This document shows positions 1-8,301 of a stretch of 64,000 nucleotides of DNA, piece by piece. This DNA is from Melittangium boletus DSM 14713 (GTDB taxonomy: Bacteria > Myxococcota > Myxococcia > Myxococcales > Myxococcaceae), in NCBI RefSeq assembly GCF_002305855.1, contig NZ_CP022163.1, positions 5,766,292 to 5,830,291 on the forward strand, written 5' to 3'. Each line of letters begins with the position of its first letter. Positions within the stretch are counted from its first letter, which is position 1. A program made the translations under genes and the position numbers. The notes beneath the pieces are model-generated. The model saw nothing but the letters and a program-made list of their open reading frames with translations, was not told where the DNA came from and did not search any database.

Positions 1-1
1 T

Positions 2-968
2 TTCACGGACGCCGACGAGGAAGAACAGAAAATCTTGGAGCGCATCGGCCTTGGCGGCTTCCGAGATCAATACGCTATTCCCGAGCCCATCGATAGCTAC
101 CTCTGGAAGGGAAAGCTCTACCTGGGTTTTTGGGAATACGAGGAAACCCTTCGTCAACTACCGGCGAGTTTCGAAGTCTTCAAGCATGAGCTTGAAATCA
201 TGGATGATGTGGGTCTGATTCCTGGTCAGCCATTTGAAGATTTTGATTGTACAGACATCGACAAGGAGACTGCGGCGGCACGTAAAGAGTACAATCTTGA
301 GAACCCCAATTGCATGGAGCTGGACGAGAAGACTGTGGCGGATTGGGTTCGCGCGATGCCGACGAAGCTTGCAACCAGATACGACGAGAAGTCCAAACGA
401 ATCTACGCCAGATATGCCAAGGACCTTGCCGACGGCAAACTCGATGCCGCGGATTCGATGAATGATGTCCTGGGACTTCTAGAGCTGTATTGTCGATCCG
501 CTCTTGGCGCCACGCCTGATAAGATCTCGGCAATGGCCTTTGCTAATTTTTATATCTCAGAGATTGAAACCCGCTACAGCACCCCTGTTGGAACTGGGGA
601 GGCAGTTGCACGAATGCAAAAGAGTCTTGAGGCCAAGCCGATGCTGATCGACATCCTCACTCAGGCGGTAGTAGGCAAAATCTCAAGCGGTGCGGATTCA
701 GTGGTTGTGATGTATGTAAAAGATGGAAAGACCGTTGAGGCGCGAGCCAAGTTCGCGGTGTTTGCTGTTCAATCGACACTGGGCCCTAAGCTCATCGAGG
801 GCCTCGCCGAGCAGGATCCGGAAAAAGCCAAGATCATGTCCGAAATTCGTTACTTGCATTACTCTGTGCATGCCATCAGCGTAAAAGGACACCCCTACCG
901 CGCGGCCTACGATACGTGGACACGGGCAGCGGATTACACGGATGACGATTTCACCGATCTAATCCTAG
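2..968 (+). pseudogene. FAD-dependent amine oxidase, 5' part (split by IS; N-terminus outside window)
   Basis: The reading frame is open from the window edge, so the N-terminus, including the expected GxGxxG dinucleotide-binding loop, is not in view. The visible part fits the substrate-binding half of a flavin monoamine oxidase-like protein. It stops making sense at 968, where an IS701-family element is inserted. Removing the element and one CTAG copy joins Leu-Gly-Arg-Trp in frame with the segment starting at 2645. The combined visible protein is about 480 residues. Base composition is clearly less GC-rich than the chromosome to the right, which suggests acquired DNA. Substrate unknown. The gene is presumably inactive because of the insertion. 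Confidence 0.7.
965..968. repeat. Target-site duplication CTAG (left copy)
   Basis: CTAG directly abuts the left inverted repeat and is repeated at 2641-2644. A 4-bp duplication fitting YTAR is typical of IS701-family insertions. Confidence 0.8.
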
Positions 969-2640
969 TACTACAGTTGGACGTGGATATTGGGCGCTCT
1001 GCGGCGGTAGTGGCAGAGTTTGGCGACGGCCTGATGATGGCGCCGCCAGCGGCTCCATCGCAGGATGAAGTCCAGCGCGGGCCGCACCACCCAACGCGCG
1101 AGTTTCCACATCAGACGTCTCACTTCCTGAACACTGAAGCGGATAAGGACAGGCCTCGCCGCCGTCGAAACGCTCCCATGCGACTGCTTCGATGCGGCGG
1201 GCCCAGGCGTTTTGGGACTGGGTGCTCCTTCTCGGACGCGTTGGCCATGACTCGCGCGGCCGCCAGGAATGCATGTGCTACCAGGCACAACGTCATGTGG
1301 CGGTACCACCCTCGCCATTTCCTCACCTCATAGTCGTCCAGTCCCACCTCCCCCTTGGCCGACTCGAAACATTCCTCCACCGGCCAGCGCTTGCCGGCCG
1401 CTTCCACCATGGCGGCCAGCGACGTCGTGGCCGGTGCATGCACCAGATAAAAGCTCACCTCGCTCTCCTCCGACACGCTTCGACGGAAGAGAAACCACCG
1501 CGCCTGGGTCCCCTCATGCGAATTGACTCGGACTCGCGCCCAGTCATACCTGCGCGGTCCCTTGGCTCCCGCCCCCGCCGACAGCCTCGTCCATTCTCGC
1601 CTCTTCACCTCTTTCAAGACTTCTCCCGCCGTCACCTGCTCCACCCCGCGCCAGGCGTAGGTATTGGAGGCCACCGCCAGGACATACCGTTGCGACTGGC
1701 TCTCCAAAAACCGTCGCAACTCTCCATCCCGGCCATACACCTCATCTCCCACCACCCACTCGGGACGGAGTCCCGCGTCGAAGGCCCGCTGGAGCATGGC
1801 TCGCGCCAGCTCGGGTTTCGTCTGGAATCGCACCCGCCGTGGAATTCCCGCCTGACGACATCGGTCCGGGTCCTCCAGCCAGTGCTCGGGCAGGTACAGT
1901 TCGCGGTCCACCAGGCAGTGGCCCTTCTCGGTGACGTAGGCTAGGAAGACGCCTATCTGGCAATTCTCAATGCGGCCCGCCGTGCCACTGTACTGCCGGG
2001 CCACTCCCGCGGACTTGTCCCCCTTCTTCAAGAAGCCTGTCTCATCCATGGACAAGACTCCCCCCTCGCCCAGTCGCTCGCGGGCATACGTCAACACGTC
2101 ATCCCGCAGCGCGTCCTCGTCCCAGTGCGCCCCGTTGAGCAGATGTTGAAAGGCGTAGGGCGTCGCCCTGCCCACCTCCTCGCTCAAGCCCCAGGAGTTC
2201 TTGCGCTCGACTCGGGCCAGCAACCCTTGCAACAGAGCCTCCGCCGAGGCTCGTGTCTCCGGACGTGCGAAGTGGGGCTCCACCCACTCCCGCACGCGGC
2301 GCCACTCCTGCTCCCATTTCTGGACGAGCACCGCTTCGTTGTTGTCCGAGACGATGGCGCTGCTGGACATGACCGCCCCCAGGTAAAGGTGACTTCTCCC
2401 ATGGGTTGTAACCACGCCACCTCCGGCGTCACCTTCTCCTGCGTTTCGCTTTCTCTCCTGGCTCCCCACCAGACAAGTGGGGCCCGCTATCCCACCTCCG
2501 CAGTTGCGCGGACCCAGGGCTGCGCTATCTCAGTGGATAAGGTACGTGCGCGGGGCCCACGGAAGACGGCTCAAGGGAGGTGGTCGCAGCGACCGGGTCA
2601 ACGGCACTCCTCTGTCGGCCTGGAAAGTACAACTGTAGTA
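969..2640 (-). mobile_element. IS701-family insertion sequence, complete (IS-A)
   Basis: The element is 1672 bp long. It is bounded by perfect 11-bp inverted repeats TACTACAGTTG (969-979) and its complement (2630-2640), with CTAG duplicated outside both ends. It carries one transposase gene on the minus strand. Ends, duplication and open transposase all look intact. The gene it entered can be rebuilt in frame by simple excision, so the insertion is probably recent. Confidence 0.85.
1120..2370 (-). CDS. IS701-family DDE transposase
   Basis: Transposase of IS-A, about 416 residues from the ATG at 2370 (Met-Ser-Ser-Ser-Ala). The open frame extends up to 2469, but the upstream part is Gly/Ala-rich and looks non-coding. 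Family features: an MDETGFLKKG motif holding the first catalytic Asp, a GDEVYG motif holding the second, and a Cys-Phe-Glu...Lys-Gly-Glu-Val-Gly segment supplying the Glu, followed by the WYRH helix. A QYSGTAGRIENCQIG block, shared with the second IS701 transposase in this window, is also typical. It acts on the element's own ends by cut-and-paste. No frameshift seen. Confidence 0.88.
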   Translation of the reverse strand: MSSSAIVSDNNEAVLVQKWEQEWRRVREWVEPHFARPETRASAEALLQGLLARVERKNSWGLSEEVGRATPYAFQHLLNGAHWDEDALRDDVLTYARERLGEGGVLSMDETGFLKKGDKSAGVARQYSGTAGRIENCQIGVFLAYVTEKGHCLVDRELYLPEHWLEDPDRCRQAGIPRRVRFQTKPELARAMLQRAFDAGLRPEWVVGDEVYGRDGELRRFLESQSQRYVLAVASNTYAWRGVEQVTAGEVLKEVKRREWTRLSAGAGAKGPRRYDWARVRVNSHEGTQARWFLFRRSVSEESEVSFYLVHAPATTSLAAMVEAAGKRWPVEECFESAKGEVGLDDYEVRKWRGWYRHMTLCLVAHAFLAAARVMANASEKEHPVPKRLGPPHRSSRMGAFRRRRGLSLSASVFRK

Positions 2641-2644
2641 CTAG
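2641..2644. repeat. Target-site duplication CTAG (right copy)
   Basis: Second copy of the 4-bp duplication flanking IS-A; it abuts the right inverted repeat 2630-2640. Confidence 0.8.
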
Positions 2645-3120
2645 GCCGCTGGATGGACCCTGAGATCAAGGGCTATGAAGGAATGCGGGATTTCAAAAAA
2701 CACCCCAAAGACGATGTGGGGATTCTAACAATTTATCACCCGCTCGGCCAAAAATGGAACGGTAAAGGCTACACCGAAGAGCAAGCCAAGGATCTTGCTC
2801 GTGCTGCAACCAACCGAATGCTGCAACTCTATTCTCCGTTCCTGAAGGAGACCTGGGGGACTGAAATTGAGGTTGAGTCCGTCGAAACCAGCCGGTGGCC
2901 TTTTTCCGTCCATGTCACTGAGCCCGGATACTTCAAGACCAAAGCGAAGATCCTGAGACGTCCCTTTGGGCGCATCTTCTTTGCGCACAACAACCTGGGA
3001 GTGCCCGCGTTTGAAGAGGCACTCTTTCGGGGCCACTGTGCCGCCAACAACATCCAGAAGCGCCTGCACCCTTCGTTCAATCAGGAGGAGTGGACACTGT
3101 GCCCGCTGGAACTGAGGTAG
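2645..3120 (+). pseudogene. FAD-dependent amine oxidase, 3' part
   Basis: Continuation of the gene cut at 968. It starts in the same frame (Gly-Arg-Trp-Met-Asp-Pro) and runs to a TAG at 3120. The closing motif GRIFFAHNNLGVPAFEEAL followed by a Gly-His-x-Ala-Ala-Asn segment is the conserved C-terminal FAD-contacting region of flavin amine oxidases. Sequence resembling an IS701 transposase 5' region begins directly at the stop, so the native C-terminus could be slightly trimmed. No start codon with a ribosome-binding site serves this part alone. Confidence 0.7.
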
Positions 3121-3240
3121 GGCCACCACGCCTACCCAGAAAGTCGACCGGTGCGTGTTGCTTGGACGGTGAAGTGGATTCAATGAGCCAAGTGATGCGC
3201 ACATTCCTGGATGTCAGTGGTGTACACCGGCCTACGGGTG
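3121..3240 (+). pseudogene. Relic of an IS701-type transposase 5' end
   Basis: About 110 bp resembles the start of the transposase at 11241-12470 (shared Pro-Arg-Lys-Ser-x-Gly-Ala and MSQ-x-MRTF), but in the opposite orientation to that element. Similarity fades after about 3230. No transposase body follows, so this is a fragment. Confidence 0.5.
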
Positions 3241-3388
3241 ATTTTCCGCTCGGCAACTCTGAGTTCGAGCGGCACTACCCCCTATTGTGTCGTAGGACGG
3301 GTTGGCTCGTTGTGGCCCTGCCATGTTGCGTGTATGGACACCAAGGGACGCGGCGGGATGACGACTCCCAGGTATTCCGGGCGGTTAC

Positions 3389-3567
3389 CACTACTGCGTC
3401 AGGGGCCCGAAAAATGAATAGGGATGCCAGCCAGGGGCCGTGAGGGGAACTGGGGGCTGGAGCGGTGGCAGCAAGGACAGCGAGGCAACCAGGTGGCAAT
3501 CACCCGGGCCATGGCAAGCCGTGCGGTGATGAAGCTGTCGTGAAAGTGGCGTTCAGGCCTAGAGCAC
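3389..3567 (+). mobile_element. Solo left end of IS-B (IS701 family)
   Basis: This stretch is almost identical to 11077-11255, the left terminal inverted repeat plus the non-coding tail downstream of the IS-B transposase. It begins with the same 15-bp repeat CACTACTGCGTCAGG. The transposase is absent, so this is a deletion remnant of the same element. Confidence 0.75.
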
Positions 3568-3684
3568 CGAGCAGGCTGAAAAGCCCGATGGAGTCCAGTT
3601 GGGTGGACGATCCAGTTGCGTGGACGGATCGACAAGGGAGTGGATGCTGTGCTCTGCGTTCCGCTGAGGTGGAGGAGGAACGCC

Positions 3685-3770
3685 ATGGAGCGCTGGACCC
3701 CCGAAGTGAAGTGCAGCGAGAGGGAGACGCGACTGCTGCGGTTGGTGGGCAAGACGTCCATGTCACAGAA
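3685..3770 (+). pseudogene. Possible IS1182-like transposase N-terminal scrap
   Basis: A short frame beginning Met-Glu-Arg-Trp-Thr-Pro-Glu-Val-Lys resembles, from memory, the first residues of an IS1182-like transposase group common in myxobacteria. It breaks down within about 30 codons into the helicase relic that follows. Weak call, based on a few residues only. Confidence 0.25.
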
Positions 3771-4245
3771 ACGGTGTGGCTGTCCGACTTCATTGTCCAG
3801 GATGCGGCCCGGTGGGCGGCTCGTAAAGGGCTGCCGGGAATTGTCTGGGTTGAATTCCCCGAGCTTGGCGAGAGAATCGCGAGGGCTGCGGGCGTTCCGT
3901 TCTACGGCGGCGGGCCTTTGGCATCTCAGACGATCATCCGCGAAAGCAGCAAGCGCTCCATCGTGGCTTCGCTGCGCGCGCACGGCACGGGGAAGAACCT
4001 GACCATGTTTAGCTGAATGCTGTTCGTGAACCCGCCAGCCGATGGCGCGGCTTTTGAGCAGGCAATCGAGCGTGCACACCGACAGGGGCAGACTGCGGAT
4101 GAAGTGAAGGTCGAGCTTTACCAGCACACGCCCGAGCTGACTGGCAGTTTTCGCAAGGCGCGCGAGTTCGCCCGGTTTGTCGAGCAAACAGGAGGCACTC
4201 CGCAAAAACTGTGCTTCGCGGCCTACGATTGGGTGGACGGTCGAG
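3762..4245 (+). pseudogene. Phage-type SNF2/DEAD helicase, C-terminal fragment with internal stop
   Basis: The frame encodes the end of a SNF2-like helicase C-terminal domain: a Gly-Gly-Gly-Pro loop, IVASLRAHGTGKNL (motif V-like) and AIERAHRQGQ (motif VI with the arginine finger region). In-frame TGA at 4014-4016 sits between Phe-Ser and Met-Leu-Phe-Val-Asn-Pro-Pro, where relatives usually have Arg, consistent with a CGA to TGA change. The N-terminal helicase half is missing. Relatives are mostly found in phages and defence islands, so this is likely a remnant of a prophage or similar element. Confidence 0.6.
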
Positions 4246-4298
4246 GGTCAGGGACTATCCCAGTTGAGTCTTTAGGGATAACGCGAGAAGCCACCCTA

Positions 4299-4560
4299 TC
4301 AACGCGAAACCAGGTTGAGTTGAGGAAAGTAAAGGCAGCGGCGAAACCAAGCAGTCAGCGTCGGCAGGGGCGTTGCGGTCTGGAGTCGCCTCACTGTCTG
4401 AGCTAGGTCACCCAGGACGTGAGGCCCGAGCCCACGCAGCTGTCGCTTGAGGTCCGCCCACCACAGGTCGATGGGATTGAAGTCAGGACTGTAGGTGGGT
4501 GGGTACACCACGCTGGCTTCTAACGCCTCCACTACCTGGCGCACGCCCTGGACAAGGAGG
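4299..4560 (-). pseudogene. IS630-family transposase, C-terminal fragment
   Basis: The minus-strand frame carries PPTYSPDFNPIDLWWADLK, the conserved stretch around the last catalytic acidic residue of IS630/Tc1-type transposases, followed by a normal-looking C-terminus ending at 4299. The upstream catalytic domain is absent. The residues before the motif, up to 4616, do not resemble the family, so the element is truncated. Confidence 0.65.
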
Positions 4561-4751
4561 GATGCTTTCACCGGCGTAGGGGGCTGACGCGTCAACGTGG
4601 AGGGCTGACGTGTCAATGCTTCTGGGTTGGACCACCCGCGCTAAAACCACCTGCCCGGAGACTCACGACACGCTCCCGGATAAACTTGAACAAGATACCA
4701 CGAAGCGCTAGTCTCCGGCCGCTGAAACAACGGAAACAAAGGAGTACAACC

Positions 4752-5030
4752 ATGCGGCCCTTTATCGTGACGTTCAACCTGCTGCCCGACTCTTCGGGGC
4801 GTTCCCCGGTCGCCGTTAAAATCGAAAAAGACTATCCGAAAGCGAAGAAGGTGACCGAAACCTCCTACTTCATCGCGTCGGACCAGGAGCCGGGAGTCAT
4901 CTACGACGACCTCAAGGGGGCGCTGGGCACCCAGCACGACATCTACATCATCGCGCTCCACTGCCCGTATTTCGGCTATGGGCCGTCGGACCTGAATCAG
5001 TGGGTCTCGGACAACGTACAGTGGGACTGA
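4752..5030 (+). CDS. Small Cas2/SinR-like protein
   Basis: 92 residues. The start is taken at the ATG at 4752 because AAAGGAG lies 8 bases upstream; the longer frame from 4686 lacks such a site. The pattern of an N-terminal strand (MRPFIVTFNL), a middle strand (ETSYFIASD), a helix, a strand (DIYIIAL) and a C-terminal segment ending Leu-Asn-Gln-Trp-Val-Ser-Asp-Asn-Val matches the compact ferredoxin-like fold of SinR/Cas2-related proteins as I know them. No CRISPR array, cas1 or vapD partner is nearby. It stands alone between an IS630 relic and a RAYT element. The function of orphan members is not established. Confidence 0.6.
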   Translation: MRPFIVTFNLLPDSSGRSPVAVKIEKDYPKAKKVTETSYFIASDQEPGVIYDDLKGALGTQHDIYIIALHCPYFGYGPSDLNQWVSDNVQWD

Positions 5031-5118
5031 GTCCGGCTGTAGACGCCCGCCACGACGTGATGTAGCCGGGCACATAGGGGGCAGGCTGTCTTAGCCGGTT
5101 TGGTGGCTCGGCCCTTGC

Positions 5119-5139
5119 TCAACGCTCCGTGAGCGTTGA
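5119..5139. repeat. Perfect 9-bp hairpin with 3-nt loop
   Basis: TCAACGCTC and GAGCGTTGA face each other around CGT. No T-run follows. It may be a weak terminator for the preceding small gene or a palindrome of the kind RAYT proteins bind. The rest of 5031-5274 shows no gene. Confidence 0.4.
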
Positions 5140-5274
5140 ACCACGCACGGGAAACGCACGCATTTAAGAGGTGTCGGCGCACGTCTGCTGCCTGCCGACG
5201 CACCCAACCCACACAAGGGAATGCAAGCGTGAACAGTGCAGCCGCTGGTGGCTGGTGGCCGGCTGGTGGCCGCC

Positions 5275-6366
5275 AGAGGTGTCAAAGGATTTGAAACGAG
5301 AGAGCCGAACCAGAACGAGGCTCGGCGTGGACGGTTGAACCCACCCCCTTCAAATGCTTCCGCGGACTTGCGAGTTGGCGCGCACGGTGCATCTGGCCTG
5401 GCGGAACGCAAGCAGGGGGAGGGGGATGGGCTGGCCGCTGAGGATGTTCCAAGAGGAGGGTTACTACTTCGTCACCTCCAGGTGCTTCCAGGGACGACTG
5501 TTGCTGCGCCCCAGCGCGGAGGTGAACGAGGTGGTGGGAGGCGTGCTGGCCCGCGCCGTCCAGCGGAGTGCCGGCACCATCCGGCTGTACGCCTTCACCT
5601 TCGCCTCCAATCACTTCCACTTGTTGGTGTGGGCACGAGGGGCCGCGCTCGCCGGCTTCATGCAATACCTGCGCGCCAACCTCTCCAAGAAGGTGGGGAA
5701 GTTGGTGGATTGGAGTGGAAGCTTCTGGGAGCGGCGTTACTCCGCGGAACCGGTGCTGGACGACACCGCGCTGGTGGGCCGGCTGCGCTACGTGCTGGCC
5801 CATGGGGTGAAAGAGGGGCTGGTGGACAGGAGCGCCGAGTGGCCGGGTCTCACATGCTTGCCGCAACTGCTGGGGCCAACACGGCGGCTGTTCCGGTGGT
5901 TCAACTGGACGAAGCGCTGGAGCAAACGCGGAAGCGAGGACATGGCGGGAGAGGGGCGCTTCGCACAGGAATGGGCCGAGCCGGTGGAACTGGAAATAGC
6001 GCCACTGCCGTGCTGGAAAGGACTGAAGGAGGACGAGAGGCAGCGAGCGGTGCGGGGGCTCGTGGAGCAAGTGGATGCCGAGGCTCAATCGCGGGGCACG
6101 CCCGTGTTGGGAGCGAGAGCCGTGAGGGCGCAGCACCCGCATACCCGGCCCGAGCACCTCAAGAGGAGCCCGAGGCCGTTGGGGCATGCCTCCACGCGGC
6201 AGGCGTTGAAGGAGTTGCGCGAGCAGTACCGGGCCTTCGTTGCGGCATTTCGAGAGGCGGCGGCCCGGTGGAGTCGAGGGGACTTCTCGGCGCTCTTCCC
6301 GCCCTTCTCCTTCCCGCCGCGTGTCGCTCCAACTCGTGCTGCTCAAGTTCTTTGACACCCTCTCGA
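5275..6366 (+). mobile_element. RAYT-like element, copy 1
   Basis: About 1.09 kb, repeated almost exactly at 9677-10769. Both copies start with AGAGGTGTCAAAGGATTTGA and end just after CAAGTTCTTTGACACCCTCTCG, so the ends form an imperfect inverted repeat around GGTGTCAAAG. Flanking sequences differ between copies, which defines the ends and shows mobility. One transposase gene inside. Confidence 0.7.
5426..6355 (+). CDS. REP-associated tyrosine transposase-like protein (Y1, HUH)
   Basis: 309 residues from the ATG at 5426, chosen because GGGGGAGGGGG lies directly upstream; the frame itself is open from 5354. The N-terminal EEGYYFVTSRC matches the start of Y1 transposase domains. SNHFHLLV contains the HUH metal-binding pair (His63 and His65 from this start). 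The helix following, MQYLRANLSKKV, offers Tyr81 as a candidate nucleophile. Most RAYT proteins are single-copy and tied to REP palindromes. Here two copies differ by only about six residues, so this one seems to move itself. The C-terminal third is Arg-rich and unassigned. Confidence 0.75.
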   Translation: MGWPLRMFQEEGYYFVTSRCFQGRLLLRPSAEVNEVVGGVLARAVQRSAGTIRLYAFTFASNHFHLLVWARGAALAGFMQYLRANLSKKVGKLVDWSGSFWERRYSAEPVLDDTALVGRLRYVLAHGVKEGLVDRSAEWPGLTCLPQLLGPTRRLFRWFNWTKRWSKRGSEDMAGEGRFAQEWAEPVELEIAPLPCWKGLKEDERQRAVRGLVEQVDAEAQSRGTPVLGARAVRAQHPHTRPEHLKRSPRPLGHASTRQALKELREQYRAFVAAFREAAARWSRGDFSALFPPFSFPPRVAPTRAAQVL

Positions 6367-6556
6367 GACACCCTCTCGAGCCCTCTCGAGGCTACATGGA
6401 CGAGCACGGCAAGCTTTATGATTGCCCCCCCGGCTTGGGCGTCTGCCTCACTCCCGGAAGCACGCCCGGCAACGCCAAGACACCCACGCGAATTAGTCTC
6501 ATTCAGCCCAGCGGGCAGCCCTAACCGTTGTCGTGCTCTCTGGAGGTTGAGTTTCC

Positions 6557-7507
6557 GTGCTGCCCCCCTCTCCCGGTGCCGTCCTGCTGGCCGCCCTGCT
6601 CGCTGGTGCTGCGCAAGCCGCAGAGCCTCCCCCCGTCCCCCGCTGCGCCGCGACGGCGCGCTTTGACTTGTCGGCAGGGTCCCCCGAGGTAGCGCCGGAA
6701 GTGTGCGCTAGCGCGGACGAGCCGACAGCGTTTGTCTTTGACTCTCGCGTCGCTGTGGGGGCGGTGGAGTTTCAGCCAGTGGGACGCCTCGCGCATTGGG
6801 CACTCGGGGAAGACGGGCTGAGTCTCTACGTCATTCCCAGGGGGGATTATCTGCCTGGGGAGCGGGTGAAGGTGACGGTGCGCTTCGCGGATGGCGCGGC
6901 CCCGGCGAGCGCTAGCTTTTGGCTCGTGGGCCATGCGGCAAAGGGGACGCGCAAGGTGGAGGTGTTCCGCCAGCCGCGCCCGCCCGACGTGCTCAAGAGG
7001 GAGCGTGACGAAGCACAGGCCGAAGCGCGCCAGTGCCAGGAGGACAAAGCGCGGCTTCTGGCCGAGCGTGAGGAGCCGGGCGGGCTCATGGGGGCCGCGT
7101 GGCTGGAGGGGGCCGGGGTCGTGGCGTTCAAGCAGCTTTTCTTCCTGACGGAGCAGCCAGCGAACGCGCTGCGGCTCGATAAAGCCCGGAGCTACAGCTA
7201 CACGCCCACGGGCGAGACCCACCCGGCAAGCTTGGCGGTGTGGCTGCGCCTCTTAAACCCCGGCGCGGAGCCCTGGACGATGGCGGGGGCGGTCCTGGAG
7301 GACTCGACCGGGGAAGAGGTGGCCCTTACCGTGCGGCAAGAGGCGCCCATCGCTGCGAGCGGTGCCGGTGCCGTCCTGGTGGGCACTGAGGGGGCGCCCG
7401 AGCAGCTCGACTGCCCCTGTACGCTCAAGCTCTGGGAGGCAGCCGGGCCGCGCACCGTCACCCTCGGGAACGTCACCTTCCCGGACGCGCCAAAGGCGGC
7501 GCCCTGA
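6557..7507 (+). CDS. DUF2381 (TIGR02268-like) exported protein
   Basis: 316 residues from a GTG start with TGGAGGT 9 bases upstream. Residues 1 to about 21 form a signal peptide ending Ala-Gln-Ala-Ala. A predicted beta-rich N-terminal half, a charged coiled-coil-like segment (about residues 150-175, Glu/Arg/Ala-rich) and a C-terminal beta domain ending CPCTLKLWE follow. I recognise this as the Myxococcus paralogous family TIGR02268/DUF2381, function unknown. It converges on the putative immunity gene at 7536. A decayed second copy of its 3' end at 10770-10996 lies in the same position relative to a second cassette, so it belongs to the duplicated unit. Confidence 0.75.
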   Translation: MLPPSPGAVLLAALLAGAAQAAEPPPVPRCAATARFDLSAGSPEVAPEVCASADEPTAFVFDSRVAVGAVEFQPVGRLAHWALGEDGLSLYVIPRGDYLPGERVKVTVRFADGAAPASASFWLVGHAAKGTRKVEVFRQPRPPDVLKRERDEAQAEARQCQEDKARLLAEREEPGGLMGAAWLEGAGVVAFKQLFFLTEQPANALRLDKARSYSYTPTGETHPASLAVWLRLLNPGAEPWTMAGAVLEDSTGEEVALTVRQEAPIAASGAGAVLVGTEGAPEQLDCPCTLKLWEAAGPRTVTLGNVTFPDAPKAAP

Positions 7508-7529
7508 GCACGGCCACCGCGAGCCGTGC
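7508..7529. terminator. Hairpin between convergent genes
   Basis: GCACGGC and GCCGTGC pair around an 8-nt loop, placed between the stop codons at 7507 and 7536. No T-run on either side. The same hairpin is preserved at 10997-11018 in the second cassette. Confidence 0.5.
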
Positions 7530-7535
7530 CGAGTC

Positions 7536-8300
7536 TCAAGGGGGTGCGCGCCCGCCAATCTCCGGGAAGCGCTCATAGGCTTGTTTAAGCGCGTTCAGGT
7601 GGGCGGGGTTGTCTAGGTCGAGCGGCGCATCGGTGAGTTGCACAACCCACCCGCCCGACGCGGTACGCCGTGAGCGTGACAGCAGCTCCGCGTCGCGGGC
7701 CGGGTCCGGAAAGCCGATGGCCTGTGCGGCAGCGGCGGACCAGTAGTTCAGCCATCCGAGGCGAGCCGGAATCTCAGGCGCGCGGATGTCCTCCCGGAAT
7801 TTGAGCGCTGGCAGCCCCCGTGGGGGCACTCCCGGCTTGCGCACTGGATGGCGTGTCTGCCGCGAAATCTCCACGCCCGCGTTAAATGGCGTCGCGTGCC
7901 CCCAGAATGCGCGAGCACCCTCCGCTATGGCCTCCAGCACTTCTACTGCCGCCGCGATGCCGGTTGCGTCGAGCGGCAGGGATGCATGAACTTCAAGCTG
8001 TGCCTGCCCTCCTGGGGAGATCCCCGCCGGGCTGTTCCATCCAGACACCGTTACCCGGTAGCTCTCGTCGCCATTGCAAATGAGCCGAAACCCCCTTCCG
8101 GTCGGCCTTCCTTGGGCGAGCCACGCCTCGCGCTGCGGTAGCCGGATCAGCTTGCCCTCGTCAGAAATCGTCCACTCCAGGTGCAAGCCAGGGAATGCGC
8201 GCTCCATTCCATGAACAACAGCCAAGGGGCGGCCGTCGGCGCTCACGAGAGCAGGCGCGTATACGATAACACCAATGTCAGTTTCTTGCGTTGCGGGCAT
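7536..8300 (-). CDS. DUF5953-like protein, putative immunity partner
   Basis: 254 residues, predicted cytoplasmic (no signal peptide or membrane segment). The N-terminus (IGVIVYAPALVSADGRPLAV) and the C-terminal LTDAPLDLDNPAHLNAL region match a myxobacteria-specific family I know as DUF5953. Its ATG lies one base after the stop of the lipoprotein gene at 8302, so the two must be co-translated. Inference: an immunity protein for the lipoprotein's C-terminal toxin-like domain, by analogy with SitA/SitI cassettes. Two further partial copies exist in the window (split at 11029-12650, and 13767-13905), each next to other pieces of the same cassette. Confidence 0.65.
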   Translation of the reverse strand: MPATQETDIGVIVYAPALVSADGRPLAVVHGMERAFPGLHLEWTISDEGKLIRLPQREAWLAQGRPTGRGFRLICNGDESYRVTVSGWNSPAGISPGGQAQLEVHASLPLDATGIAAAVEVLEAIAEGARAFWGHATPFNAGVEISRQTRHPVRKPGVPPRGLPALKFREDIRAPEIPARLGWLNYWSAAAAQAIGFPDPARDAELLSRSRRTASGGWVVQLTDAPLDLDNPAHLNALKQAYERFPEIGGRAPP

Positions 8301-8301
8301 T

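Noticed and set aside
5282..6358. Long minus-strand frames antisense to the RAYT genes (also 9684-10760)
   Set aside because: They are conserved only because the element is duplicated; their translation is low-complexity and the plus strand has the HUH motif and ribosome-binding site.
6396..6524. 42-codon frame between RAYT copy 1 and the DUF2381 gene
   Set aside because: No ribosome-binding site, no family resemblance and absent next to copy 2; may be a scrap of an unknown gene.
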